From assembly GCA_046329055.1 (NCBI GenBank), contig JAXLVK010000020.1, positions 5,943-69,942 on the forward strand: a stretch of DNA of 64,000 nucleotides, given 5' to 3'. Below are positions 1 to 9,230 of this stretch, one piece after another. The first letter of the stretch is position 1; each line of letters begins with the position of its first letter. A program made the position numbers and the translations under genes. The notes beneath the pieces were generated by a model. It was not told the DNA's origin, made no database searches, and saw only the letters and a list, made by a program, of their open reading frames with translations. The stretch is from JADKCL01 sp046329055. GTDB taxonomy: Bacteria; Bacteroidota; Bacteroidia; J057; JADKCL01.

Positions 1-2
1 AA

Positions 3-557
3 AACAAGTACATGCGTGGCCTCAAGGAAAAAGAACCGTTGAAGGCTGACAGCCTCGACCGCGTGATCTCCTCCAACAAGAAGAAGATCGAGGAGTTCAA
101 GACCAAGGCTGCCGAGCTGCTGACCATGGCCGATGACAGCATCAGCGACGCCGCACGTGGCAATGACGCCATCTACCCGATGTTCGCCGCCACCGTCTGG
201 GAACGCCTCGACAACCTGGAAAAGGTCAAGAGCAACTTCGACAAGGTGCTGAACAAGGCCGACGCTTGGGTGACCTACTACAACAAGTCGGACACCAAGC
301 TGCCCGAGTACGACCGCCTCATGAGCGCAGTGCCGTTTGTGATGCAGAAGGCCCGCGAGATGAAGCTGTTCGACACCGCCATCCGCGCAGCTGACATCGC
401 CTTCCAGGACAGCAAGGATCCGCAGTTCAAGGCCATGGCCGAGCAGTTCCGCCAAGAGTCCACCAAGGGCGGCGGCGCAGGCGCACCCAAGGAAATGAAT
501 CCTTCGGTGCCCGGCGGTGACTCGCTGCAACCCGAGCCAGACTCCGTGCTCGAATAA
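3..557 (+). CDS. C-terminal part of an uncharacterised helical protein
   Basis: The frame is open to the left edge, so the start lies outside the window; the first in-frame ATG is at 12. The visible part is about 185 residues, rich in Lys, Glu, Ala and Met and predicted mostly helical, with a pattern like TPR-type pairs of helices. It ends in a low-complexity Gly/Pro/Ala tail. Large Bacteroidota DUF2723 membrane proteins have a helical, TPR-like C-terminus of this kind, but I see no diagnostic motif, so that is only a guess. A stem-loop follows at 574-617, so this is the last gene of its transcript. Confidence 0.6.
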   Translation, partial: NKYMRGLKEKEPLKADSLDRVISSNKKKIEEFKTKAAELLTMADDSISDAARGNDAIYPMFAATVWERLDNLEKVKSNFDKVLNKADAWVTYYNKSDTKLPEYDRLMSAVPFVMQKAREMKLFDTAIRAADIAFQDSKDPQFKAMAEQFRQESTKGGGAGAPKEMNPSVPGGDSLQPEPDSVLE

Positions 558-573
558 GAATTGAAATTCATTA

Positions 574-617
574 GGAAGCAGGATTGCGGCCACGGCCCAG
601 TCCTGCTTTCTCATTTT
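574..617 (+). terminator. Rho-independent terminator
   Basis: GAAGCAGGA at 575-583 pairs with TCCTGCTTTC at 601-610 (one bulge), and a T-rich tail follows (CATTTTTA). It lies just after the first gene and ends before the rlmB start at 631. Confidence 0.6.
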
Positions 618-630
618 TAGGGAAAAGACA

Positions 631-1522
631 ATGATGCCAGAAGAAAATAACGAGGAGCGCCGCAGCTCCCGCCCCAACAGAGGCGGAGACCGCCCCCAAG
701 GACGCCCCAACCGCCGTGACGAAGGCCGTGGCCGCCCCAATGACCGCCGCGACAACCGCCGCCCGGACCATGACGAGGATAAGATGGAGGGCAAGGACTT
801 CATCTACGGTGCCCGCACGGTGATGGAGGCCATGGAGGCAGGAAGGCAGATCGATAAGATCCTCCTCAAAAAGGGCCTTGACAGCGAGCTCCGCAACGAT
901 GTCTATGAACTCGCCCGCTCCCAAAACATCCCGATCCAGGTGGTGCCGGTGGAGAAGCTGGACCGCCTCACCAAGGGAATGAATCACCAAGGAGTCTTGG
1001 CTTTCACCGGTGTGGTGGCTTATGGCGACCTCGAAGGCATCGTCAATGGCTTGAAGGAAAAAGGCGTGGAGCCCCTCCTCCTCATGGTGGACCAAGTGAG
1101 CGACGTCCGCAACTTCGGTGGCATCGCCCGCACAGCTGAGTGCCTGGGTGTGCATGCGATCGTGATCCCTGAGCAGGGGAGCGCGCATCAGGCCGGGACG
1201 CCTGAAAGCGAGTGCGGGCGCGCTCAATCACGTCCCGGTATGCCGGGTGCGCCACCTGCAAGACGCCGTCTATCAGCTCCGCGACCTGGGCGTACGCCTT
1301 GTGGCCTGTGCCGAGAAGGCTGCCAATCCCCTCTGGGAAACCGACCTTAAGGGGCCGATATGCCTCGTCTTCGGATCAGAAGAAAAGGGCATCACGCCCC
1401 GCATCGTCAAGAGCGCCGACGCGCATGTGGGCATCCCGATGTTTGGGCAGATTGGCTCGTTGAATGTGGGCGTGTCCGTGGGGGTCATCCTCGCGGAGGT
1501 TGCCCGGCAACGGTTGATGTAA
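631..1522 (+). CDS. rlmB: 23S rRNA (guanosine-2'-O)-methyltransferase RlmB, one frameshift
   Basis: This is a SpoU/TrmH-family (SPOUT) rRNA ribose methyltransferase using SAM. An Arg-rich, low-complexity N-terminal extension of about 50 residues precedes the substrate-binding domain (begins DFIYGARTVMEAM). The SPOUT knot follows: motif 1 is DVRNFGGIARTA, motif 2 is VFGSEEKGI, and motif 3 is IGSLNVGVSVGVILAE. The frame changes near 1183-1203, between motif 1 and motif 2. Upstream the protein reads to PEQGSA in one frame and resumes in another at LKASAGALNHVPVCRV, so about one base was lost or gained. All three SAM-binding motifs are present across the two frames, so the gene is probably functional and the indel a consensus error. 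Closely related TrmH paralogues cannot be excluded. Confidence 0.85.
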
Positions 1523-1577
1523 CGAGGGGCCGGCAGGTCGGCAGGAATCGCATTTGAATTCATCAAAAGGAAGACCC

Positions 1578-3629
1578 ATGTCCCACCGCAACCCCAACCA
1601 CCTCATTTCAGAGAGCAGCCCTTACCTGCTGCAACATGCTTATAACCCGGTGGATTGGCATCCATGGGGCGAGGAGGCACTGGAGAAGGCGCGGCGGGAA
1701 AACAAGCTGCTCATCATTTCCGTGGGCTATACGGCCTGCCATTGGTGCCATGTGATGGAGCATGAGAGCTTCGAGGACGATGCGGTGGCGGCGATTCAGA
1801 ATGCGTCCTTTGTCAGCATCAAAGTGGACCGCGAGGAGCGCCCGGACATCGATCAGATCTACATGGACGCGGTGCAGCTCATGACGGGTCAGGGTGGATG
1901 GCCGCTGAACTGTGTGGCATTGCCGGATGGGAGGCCGATTTGGGGAGGGACCTATTTCCGCAAAGGCCAATGGATGGACATCCTGAACCAACTCGCGGAG
2001 TTGTGGGAGCGGCGGCCGGATGAGGCGGTGGGTTATGCGGAGCGCCTGACCGATGCCGTGGGCAAGATGGATGCGATCGTCCCTGTGGCGGTGGCGAAGC
2101 CATTTGAATCGGCTTTTCTGGGAGAGATCATCGCCAAATGGAAGCCGACCCTCGACATGCGTTGGGGTGGGCAAAACCGGGCTCCCAAGTTCCCCATGCC
2201 CAATAGCTGGATTTTCCTGCTGCGAGAGGGCCTACGGACGGGCGACAAGGACTTGTTAGCTGCTGTGGAGGTGACCCTGAGGCGGATGGCTTGGGGCGGC
2301 ATCTATGACCAAATCGGCGGTGGATTTGCGCGGTACAGCGTGGACGGGCTGTGGAAGGTGCCGCATTTTGAGAAAATGACCTACGACAATGGCCAATTGA
2401 TGGCCTTGTACGCGGAGGCATTCCGTCATCGCCCCGATCCGCTCTATGAGCAGACGGTGGAGCAGACGCTGGAATTCATGCAACGGGAGATGGCCTCGCC
2501 GGAGGGCGGTTGGTACAGCTCATTGGATGCAGATAGCGAAGGCGTCGAGGGCAAATTCTATGTCTGGCGCAAAGCTGAGGCGGATGAAGTCCTGGGCCCT
2601 GACAGTGGCTGGTGGTGCGACTTTTACCAAGTCTCAGAGGCTGGAAACTGGGAACACGGAAACAGTGTCCTCATGGTGACGCAGTCTCCGGCTGATTTTG
2701 CGAAGCAGCGCGGCCTGAGTGAGGAAGCCTTTCAAAGCCGTCTCCTAGCAGCCAATACCCTGATGCTCAGCGAGAGGAGCAAGCGCATCCGACCCGGACT
2801 GGACGACAAGGTATTGGCTTCGTGGAATGCCTTGATGCTGCGCGGGCTTGTCGAGGCGTACAGGACTTGGGGCAAGGCGAATTACTTGGAAACTGCCCAA
2901 GCCACTGCAAGTTTCCTCGTTTCCAAAATGCTGCATGATGGTCGCCTCTTCCGGAATTACAAATCTGGCAAGGCTTCGATTCCGGCATTCCTCGACGACT
3001 ATGCCTTGCTAGCGGATGCGCTGCTTGCCTTGTATCAAGTAGATTTTGACTTGCAGTGGCTCAGAAGAGTGGAAGGGCTCGTGGAGCATGTCCGGGCGCA
3101 TTTCTACAATCCTGCCACGCAACTGTTCTTCTTCACTTCCGATGAGGACCCTGCATTGATCACCCGCAAGACGGAATCGATGGACAATGTCATTCCGGCA
3201 AGCAACTCGGTGATGGCACAAGTGCTCCATGATTTTGGTCACATCCAAGGCCGTCATGAACTGGTGGACATGGCCGAAAGGATGCTCCAAAACATCCAAC
3301 CGGACATGCCGCGTTACGGGGCCGGATACAGCAATTGGGCGCTGCTGATGCAGAAATTCCTGCAGCCATTTCTCGAAATCGTGGTTACTGGGCCGGATGC
3401 CATCGCGGTCGCCCGGAGGCTGGACAGGCATCCCTACGGCAACAAAGTCCTCGTCGCTGCCGTATCGGAGGAATCCAACGCTCCCGAACTGCTACGGGAT
3501 CGGTTCCAAAAAGACAGGACTCTGATTTACATTTGTGAAGGTAGCGTCTGCCATTTGCCCACTGAGGATGTGGCGGCTGCTCTCCAAATGATGGATTCAT
3601 TTTCGCCCAAGCATGAAAGGACAGAATAG
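1578..3629 (+). CDS. yyaL: Thioredoxin-domain protein of the YyaL/DUF255 (SPATA20-like) family
   Basis: About 683 residues, full length for the family. The N-terminal thioredoxin-like DUF255 domain starts with NHLISESSPYLLQHA and carries the CHWC pair (Cys54, Cys57) in TACHWCHVMEHESF. The rest is an alpha/alpha-toroid domain like those of glycoside hydrolases and epimerases (for example GGIYDQIGGGFARYSVD). The biochemical role of the family is not settled. I chose the ATG at 1578 because AAAAGGAAG stands just upstream and the protein then begins MSHRNPNHLI as homologues do; an in-frame ATG at 1554 is possible. The two following genes overlap end to start, so they may be co-transcribed. Confidence 0.9.
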   Translation: MSHRNPNHLISESSPYLLQHAYNPVDWHPWGEEALEKARRENKLLIISVGYTACHWCHVMEHESFEDDAVAAIQNASFVSIKVDREERPDIDQIYMDAVQLMTGQGGWPLNCVALPDGRPIWGGTYFRKGQWMDILNQLAELWERRPDEAVGYAERLTDAVGKMDAIVPVAVAKPFESAFLGEIIAKWKPTLDMRWGGQNRAPKFPMPNSWIFLLREGLRTGDKDLLAAVEVTLRRMAWGGIYDQIGGGFARYSVDGLWKVPHFEKMTYDNGQLMALYAEAFRHRPDPLYEQTVEQTLEFMQREMASPEGGWYSSLDADSEGVEGKFYVWRKAEADEVLGPDSGWWCDFYQVSEAGNWEHGNSVLMVTQSPADFAKQRGLSEEAFQSRLLAANTLMLSERSKRIRPGLDDKVLASWNALMLRGLVEAYRTWGKANYLETAQATASFLVSKMLHDGRLFRNYKSGKASIPAFLDDYALLADALLALYQVDFDLQWLRRVEGLVEHVRAHFYNPATQLFFFTSDEDPALITRKTESMDNVIPASNSVMAQVLHDFGHIQGRHELVDMAERMLQNIQPDMPRYGAGYSNWALLMQKFLQPFLEIVVTGPDAIAVARRLDRHPYGNKVLVAAVSEESNAPELLRDRFQKDRTLIYICEGSVCHLPTEDVAAALQMMDSFSPKHERTE

Positions 3630-4275
3630 GTTATCACGCAGCATGAGGCCCCCGATATGTTCGGTGCTGATGTTGCTCCTCCTCACTCTTACCCTCTCTC
3701 AACCCCTTCAAGCGCAAGAAAATCGACTCCAAGCCGGCAGGTTTGGCCTCGGCATGCGCAACGCCGTCAACCTCTGGGGCGGCAACAAGATGTTTGGCAT
3801 CGGCGCGGGCGGGCAATTCAAGCTCTCCTTCTCCCCGAGGGTCAACACCGACTTCTTCGCGGACATCATCAGTTCAAAGGGGCAGCGCAACAGCTTCCGC
3901 AACGACTACCATATCGGCTGGGGAGTACAATTTGCCTTGCCCAAGGACGGATTTGGCAGCCACAAGCTGGTCCCCTACGTGATGGCGGGCCAATGCTTCG
4001 ACCTGACCGAGGTCGGCGTGGTCTGGCAGGTGAAATCACCCCTGGTCTTCTCGGCGGCGGTCCAAGGCGGCTTGGGCTTGAGCAGCTTCGTCCATCGAAA
4101 CGTTGAGCTCAACCTGCAGTTGCAGTACATGATGCACATGACCCAGCACGTCCATCTCAACTGGGATGAGAACCTGACCGCGAGCTACGAGGTGGACAAG
4201 GGCGCAAGCGCTGAGGGTCACCTGCTCACGACGTTTTCCATGACCTTTTACTTCCTACGGCTATGGGGCAAATGA
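3613..4275 (+). CDS. Exported outer-membrane-like beta-barrel protein
   Basis: About 220 residues. A signal peptide is clear in SVLMLLLLTLTLSQPLQAQE, with cleavage expected after AQA/Q. The mature part alternates polar and aromatic or hydrophobic residues with many Gly and Asn, typical of small Bacteroidota outer-membrane beta-barrels, and it ends in aromatic-rich FSMTFYFLRLWGK. The start overlaps the yyaL end by 17 bases; an in-frame ATG at 3643 gives a more standard signal peptide. The next gene overlaps the stop with ATGA. No named family is recognised. Confidence 0.75.
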   Translation: MKGQNRLSRSMRPPICSVLMLLLLTLTLSQPLQAQENRLQAGRFGLGMRNAVNLWGGNKMFGIGAGGQFKLSFSPRVNTDFFADIISSKGQRNSFRNDYHIGWGVQFALPKDGFGSHKLVPYVMAGQCFDLTEVGVVWQVKSPLVFSAAVQGGLGLSSFVHRNVELNLQLQYMMHMTQHVHLNWDENLTASYEVDKGASAEGHLLTTFSMTFYFLRLWGK

Positions 4276-4856
4276 GACATCTATCCATCGGCCTGGTCCT
4301 GATGCTGCTTTGCACCCAGGCATTTGCCCAGAAAAAGGAGGGCATTCACAAGGGCATGTTCCGCACCCAGGGCACTGTGGCGCTGGGCATTGACATCAAC
4401 AAGGTCACCAAGGAGCAGCGGTACTACATCTACGGCGAGTCCGAGTACCTGCTCAGCGACCATATCGGGGTAAATGGCTCCGCATGGTTCAACATCGGGT
4501 CGAGCGAACACAGGCTCATCCCACTGGGGACACCGGAGGAGGAGGGTTATGTGCATTCTGCATTGGCGGGCCCGGTCTTCCATGCCTTCTCGAATCAGCC
4601 GCTGGACCTCTATGTGGGCATTCAACCGGGATTTTCCCTGACAGTGGCTCGGACGGTCGCCCCTTTTGACGGGGTGCAGGAATCCATTCAGCTCTCCCCT
4701 ACCGCGACAGTGCATGGTGGCGTGGCCTACTACGGCTCATTTTTCCACCTCTTCGCCCAGGCGCGCTACGTACGCACCCAACACACCAACATCAATGACA
4801 TCCGGCAGTTCAATGACCTCCGGCTCTGCATCGGCTTGGGATTCAACTTCTTTTGA
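4272..4856 (+). CDS. Exported outer-membrane beta-barrel-like protein
   Basis: About 194 residues, with signal peptide MRHLSIGLVLMLLCTQAFAQ. The mature chain has strand-like alternation (TQGTVALGIDINKV, YIYGESEYLLSDHIGVNGSA) and ends LRLCIGLGFNFF, a terminal aromatic typical of porin-like barrels. The ATG at 4272 shares ATGA with the previous stop, implying translational coupling; an ATG at 4263 is also in frame. The two barrel proteins probably act together or are distant paralogues, but no function is visible. Confidence 0.75.
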   Translation: MRHLSIGLVLMLLCTQAFAQKKEGIHKGMFRTQGTVALGIDINKVTKEQRYYIYGESEYLLSDHIGVNGSAWFNIGSSEHRLIPLGTPEEEGYVHSALAGPVFHAFSNQPLDLYVGIQPGFSLTVARTVAPFDGVQESIQLSPTATVHGGVAYYGSFFHLFAQARYVRTQHTNINDIRQFNDLRLCIGLGFNFF

Positions 4857-4865
4857 AGCTGGGAA

Positions 4866-5516
4866 TCAGCAGAATCTGATCTCGAAATGCTCGGCGGCCA
4901 TTCCAAGGAAAATGAGGGCCTGCCCTGCATAGTAGGTGGACATGATCAGGTATTCGGCGGCGGGCACAGGCTTCCGGAACTTGTTCAAGGCCAGGATGGT
5001 ATCCGAAAGCGTGAAGGTCAATGCACCCGCGATCAGGACGATGTTGTCCGGGCCATGCATCACTGCCATCACGTCCATGGTGAGGATCACCGAGATATAG
5101 ACATAGACGGGGATCTTCATCGGGCCCAGGTGCGGGGTCAAGACCATGACCATCAGGACTCCAAAGATGCCGATGAGTCCAAGCAACCACCACAATTGCG
5201 TGGACCAGGGCGAGTCCATCGCAAACGTCACGATGTAGGTCACGTGCGCGAGCAGGAAGGAAACCAATCCGCCGATGAAATACTTCTCCCCCTCGAAGCA
5301 GAGGCTGATGTCCCCCATCGCCGACAGGACAAATCCCGCACACAAAATCTTGCCATAGACGCCCGGCACGAAGAAGATCGACAGCACGGCCAGCGACAAG
5401 GCCGGGATCGCCTTGATCACCCAGTCACCTTTGAAGGGGCGCTTGTGCAGCAAAGCGATGTAAAGCAGCCCCGCAAGGGGGAACAGGAAGACAGGAAGGA
5501 GGATGAGATTTTCCAT
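4866..5516 (-). CDS. Lysoplasmalogenase-type membrane protein, YhhN/TMEM86 family
   Basis: About 216 residues with seven to eight hydrophobic segments. Family signatures include the AMGDISLCFEGEKYFIGGLVSF segment (Asp in the second membrane segment) and LAHVTYIVTF, and near the C-terminus ALTFTLSDTILALNKF. Characterised TMEM86 members cleave the vinyl-ether bond of lysoplasmalogens; whether this bacterial member does so is unknown. It is convergent with the barrel-protein pair, with only 9 bases between stops. The start at 5516 gives an immediate hydrophobic N-terminus. Confidence 0.88.
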   Translation of the reverse strand: MENLILLPVFLFPLAGLLYIALLHKRPFKGDWVIKAIPALSLAVLSIFFVPGVYGKILCAGFVLSAMGDISLCFEGEKYFIGGLVSFLLAHVTYIVTFAMDSPWSTQLWWLLGLIGIFGVLMVMVLTPHLGPMKIPVYVYISVILTMDVMAVMHGPDNIVLIAGALTFTLSDTILALNKFRKPVPAAEYLIMSTYYAGQALIFLGMAAEHFEIRFC

Positions 5517-5579
5517 GAACGGAGAAAGTAGGCTTCAAGATAGCCAGAAAATCAGGGGATGGAGGCAATTCTTTCTTGC

Positions 5580-6937
5580 TCAGGAAGTCACCACCTCCTG
5601 CGCCGCACGGTACCCAGTTTCCATAGCGCCGTGTACCGTAGCATAATGCCCCTCTGTATGCGTAGCCTCCCCAGCGAAAAAGATCTTGTTGCCGATGGGG
5701 CTTGCCAAGAGCTTACGGGCATTGCCGCTGCCGACGGTCGGGAAGGAATAGGTGCCTTGGAAATAAGGATGGATGCCCCAGTCCTCAACATGGCTGTCCA
5801 CGAGGCTATCCGTCGCCACCGTCCCACCAAACATCGCATCCAAGTCGGCGCAAACGGCAGGCACGAGGCCGCTGCCCATCGCACTGAGCGACGCCGCGAA
5901 GTCCCCATGGACAAATGCCGTCAGGATATTGTCGGTATTGCTGCGGCCCACGGCAGTCGCCCAGTATTCGGGGACACGCGCTCCACCCAGGATCGACCCC
6001 GTTTCCTCCGGCCAAAAGCGGTTCGAAAACTTGAGGATGACCTTCATCCCCGGCCCCATGCCCAAGGTATTGATCGCGTCCAGCTTGTTGAAGCTCAGCT
6101 CCGGCACGAATGTGATGAGTTTGGCCTTGAGCACGCCAAGGGGCACAGTCACGATCACCTTGTCGCTTTCATAACTGTTGCCATTGAGGTCGTCGCAGCG
6201 GATGGCATCCAATGTATGGTCGATCCGGAAAACGCTGGCATTCAGGATCACGTCGGGAATGACGGAAGCAAATTTCTCCTCCAAAATGGAGCGATAACCC
6301 TTGTCGGCGACCATTTCATTTTGGTTGCCAGAGCTCCAGAGGCGGTCACCTTCGGCGGCACCCTTCAGACCGAAGTGATTGTTGGTGGTGCCGGACTCGT
6401 TCCGAGCCAAGCGCGTGCGAGCGGCATCACCCTGTCCGCGATCCCCTCCTGCGTCAGGTATTCCTCCATGGTCATGTCAGGACCGCTGTAATCGGAGAGG
6501 CTATCAATCAGGTCGCGGAGCTTCTTGTAATCGTCGTCCTTGGTGATGTCATCCAGGTCCTTCACAGCTCCATCCACAAAGAAGCGGTCAGTGGTATTGT
6601 CCTTGAGGAAGGTCGCGCCGGAGTCATTCACGATGTCGTACCACGTGCTGCGGTGCCCATGGATTTCCTCCGCCCCCAGCTCGATGGGGAAATCGCTGAA
6701 GCCGTCAAGTGTATGGATGCGCCCACCAATGCGGTCCGTGGCCTCCAGGATGCGCACTGTCGCGCCGGCATTTTTCAGCAACCAAGCCGCATACAGGCCC
6801 GCCGCACCCGCGCCGATGATGGTCACGGTGCCATTGTAGGAAATGAGCGGATCATCGCGGCGGCAACCCGACAGCCCAGGCAGCACAGGAATCAAGCTCC
6901 CCAGGGCCATCAGTTTCAGAAAGTGTTTCCGATCCAT
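5580..6937 (-). CDS. FAD-dependent amine oxidase (flavin monoamine oxidase family), exported lipoprotein, one frameshift
   Basis: The protein starts MDRKHFLKLMALGS and has a lipobox-like LSGC, so it is probably a lipoprotein. A classical amine-oxidase FAD site follows: IIGAGAAGLYAAWLLKNAG, then LEATDRIGGRIHT. The C-terminal FAD-contacting segment is FAGEATHTEGHYATVHGAMETG, as in monoamine and polyamine oxidases. The frame changes near 6405: the N-terminal part reads VMPLARAWL and the C-terminal part resumes ARNESGTTNNHFG. One base indel explains it and all FAD motifs are kept. Substrate unknown. Upstream in-frame codons beyond 6937 overlap the promoter side of the next gene and lack a signal peptide, so 6937 is preferred. 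Confidence 0.82.
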
Positions 6938-7197
6938 TGTCAAGACGAATTCTAATGCAGGTGAATATAAAGGATTCCGGGGAAATCTGCCGTGTAGAAC
7001 GATTCGAGGACGGGAAGGAAGGCGCAGCGGACGGAACAGGTGGATCTCGAAGGGCGTTTGGCCGCATTGTTCATTGTACATTGTCAATTATTCATTCCTT
7101 TGCGTCTTTCTCGACCAAAGCGATGCGTCACAAGGAACATCCACAACGGAACATCAACGGCCAATGGCCCGTGGCTCTCCGCATTGTGCTGCATGGG
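6938..7197. other. Divergent intergenic region with a short AT-rich repeat
   Basis: This separates the amine oxidase (minus strand) from the double phosphoribosyltransferase (plus strand) and must hold both promoters. Around 7065-7100 there is a run of TTG/ATTG words (TTCATTGTACATTGTCAAT) resembling the reverse complement of the AT-rich repeat at 57680-57720. An open frame continues upstream of 7198 but its composition looks non-coding. Confidence 0.4.
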
Positions 7198-8997
7198 ATG
7201 CGGAGGCTTGATGACCTGTCAGATGCTGCAAGGAAGAGCTTCAGCGAGATGAAATACGGCTCGCCCGAGGCGATCGAGGCTTGGGGGACAGCGCTTTCTG
7301 ATGCGATCCTCCAAAATCCCGAGGTAAAGGCGTTGGTTGCCTCTCATGGGGGCCTCGCGATTGCCTCCTCGGCCTATGGATCGGTCCCAACAGCCGCCAA
7401 GGCCCTCAAAAACGTGGCCGCTCAGCACCTGAAAGATGCGGGTTGGCAGGTGGACATCTTCCATATTCAGCGCAGCGGCGGTTTCGAACGCACCAATTAT
7501 GGCGCACTCCAGGAGCGGACGCGGGAACGGGTGATGCGGCACCGGAAGGTTGCTTTGTCTGCGGAAACAGCGGCATCTCTCAAGGACAAGGTCATCCTGA
7601 TCGTGGACGACCTGCGCTGCACAGGTGCCCATGAACGCGCCATCGAGGCGATGATTCATTCGCAGGTAGAGGGCGCTAGGCTCATTTTTGCCTACTGTGT
7701 GGAATTTGAAGGAGAAATGCCAGCCGGGACCGAGGAGACGCTGAACCATTCGGCGATCCAAAGCTTCGATGACTTGCTGTTGATGGTGAAGGGGCGCGAA
7801 GGGGCATTGACCTTGAATGCGCGGCTGCTGAAGTATGTGCTGCTGCAACCCAATGCCGAGGTGGATGCCTACATCGATGCGGCTGGGCGCAGCGCTAGCC
7901 TTGAGCTGTACCGGGCAGCGATGAGCTCCGATGGCTATTTCGACAAGTCCCGGTTCCAAAAGGGATTCAAGGCATTGGAGGAGGGGTTGCTGCGGCGCGG
8001 GTGGACGGACCGGCGGGAGTCATTGGATGCGCAGAATGCCTTGCAGGGAAAGCTCGTGCGCTGGAATGTTTCGGAATCGCAGCCCGGTGTGTTCTTGGAT
8101 GCCGGGAATGGCGGGTCATTGGATGTGGAGATCGCCCGGTACAGCCGGTTCAAGTTTGGGGACGTGGAGGCGATACAGCAGCTGGGGCGCGAATTGGCAG
8201 GGGTGGTGATCGCGGCCTTGGAGCGGGGCGGAAGCCTGCGGACGGTGTTTGAGCAGGCAGGTGAGCGGGACGAATTTGTGAGCATCACGGCACCTGGTGT
8301 GCGGAATGTGGTCTCTGCGAGCAATTTCCTCATGCGGGAGGTCGCGCAGCGGGTCAATCTCTGGCTCAGCCATTACCGCCTGCCCACGATGGCAATCCGG
8401 ACCTTGGGGAGGTTGCGGTCTGGGCGAGACAATTATGCGCAGCTCTCTTCCAAGGGCCGGGCGGAACGGGACCTGCGAACGCAGACATTGGTGCCGCGGA
8501 GCGAGTACCAGGCCTATCCGAGCCATGTCATTTTCCTGGATGATGTGGAGGTGACGGGGCAGACGGTGAACCGCGCACGGGAGGAGAGCCTGTCGGCGGG
8601 GGCATTGTCCTTCCATGCGATCTATGTGTTCCGGGTGGAGGCGAGGCAGGCGGCGCAGGATCCTGGCATTGAGCACCGGATGAATCAGGCGGTGGTGACG
8701 GGCGGCTTGGACGAGGTGGTGGCGGAGATTTTGGGGCATCCGGATTACCAACCTGTGCAGCGGATGCTCAGGTTGCTGCTGCATCCTCGGAATCGGGAGG
8801 AATTGGGTGGGTTTTTGGCGGATGCTGTGGGGGATGTGGTGCTGACCCGGCTTTACGTGGGTGCGGTGGGGAATGATTATCTCTGGATCAATGGGGAAGC
8901 TGCTGGGGAACTGGGCTTGTATGGGGCGTCGGTGGAGATTTTGAGGGGGGAGATGCTGCGGCGGGGGTTGGTGGATGTGGAGGGGTTGCTGGTTTAA
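7198..8997 (+). CDS. Protein with two tandem phosphoribosyltransferase (ComF-like) domains
   Basis: About 600 residues. Two PRPP-binding loops are visible: VILIVDDLRCTGAHE near residues 133-147 and VIFLDDVEVTGQTVN near residues 445-460. Both match the acidic-acidic-x-x-x-TG pattern of type I phosphoribosyltransferases. Each domain is preceded by the same leader, MKYGSPEAIEAW in the first and FKFGDVEAIQQL in the second, showing an internal duplication. This leader begins before the ATG at 7249, so I place the start at 7198 (7123 is also in frame). Similar PRTases occur in predicted Ter-type stress and nucleotide-like metabolite pathways, but no ter genes are adjacent, so the substrate is open. 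The gene stands alone, divergent from the amine oxidase. Confidence 0.75.
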   Translation: MRRLDDLSDAARKSFSEMKYGSPEAIEAWGTALSDAILQNPEVKALVASHGGLAIASSAYGSVPTAAKALKNVAAQHLKDAGWQVDIFHIQRSGGFERTNYGALQERTRERVMRHRKVALSAETAASLKDKVILIVDDLRCTGAHERAIEAMIHSQVEGARLIFAYCVEFEGEMPAGTEETLNHSAIQSFDDLLLMVKGREGALTLNARLLKYVLLQPNAEVDAYIDAAGRSASLELYRAAMSSDGYFDKSRFQKGFKALEEGLLRRGWTDRRESLDAQNALQGKLVRWNVSESQPGVFLDAGNGGSLDVEIARYSRFKFGDVEAIQQLGRELAGVVIAALERGGSLRTVFEQAGERDEFVSITAPGVRNVVSASNFLMREVAQRVNLWLSHYRLPTMAIRTLGRLRSGRDNYAQLSSKGRAERDLRTQTLVPRSEYQAYPSHVIFLDDVEVTGQTVNRAREESLSAGALSFHAIYVFRVEARQAAQDPGIEHRMNQAVVTGGLDEVVAEILGHPDYQPVQRMLRLLLHPRNREELGGFLADAVGDVVLTRLYVGAVGNDYLWINGEAAGELGLYGASVEILRGEMLRRGLVDVEGLLV

Positions 8998-9010
8998 TCC
9001 AATCTTGATT

Positions 9011-9211
9011 TTTGGGAACCGCAGAGGTCCCCGCTATCGAGGGCATAGAACATTCCTTGCTTGGGAGGGAACCGCAAAGGCGCGAAGGACGCGACTCGCA
9101 TTATTGGGAACCGCAAAGGACGCAGAGATCCGCAAAGGACGCGACTCGATTGGGAGGGAACCGCTGAGGACGCAGAGGACGCAACTCGATTAAGTGGGAA
9201 CCGCAGAGTGC
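9011..9211 (+). repeat. Five-unit imperfect tandem repeat, core AACCGCAAAGGACGC
   Basis: Units begin near 9012, 9061, 9104, 9150 and 9194, about 45 bases apart. Each has GGGAACCGC followed by one or two (A/G)AGGACGC words and usually GACTCGATT. It lies between the convergent ends of the PRTase and SRPBCC genes. Spacer-like unique sequence is absent. Confidence 0.75.
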
Positions 9212-9230
9212 GTTGCGGTGAGGACGCTGA

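Noticed and set aside
9011..9211. Possible CRISPR array
   Set aside because: Units are imperfect and adjoin directly, without unique spacers of constant length; no cas gene in the window.
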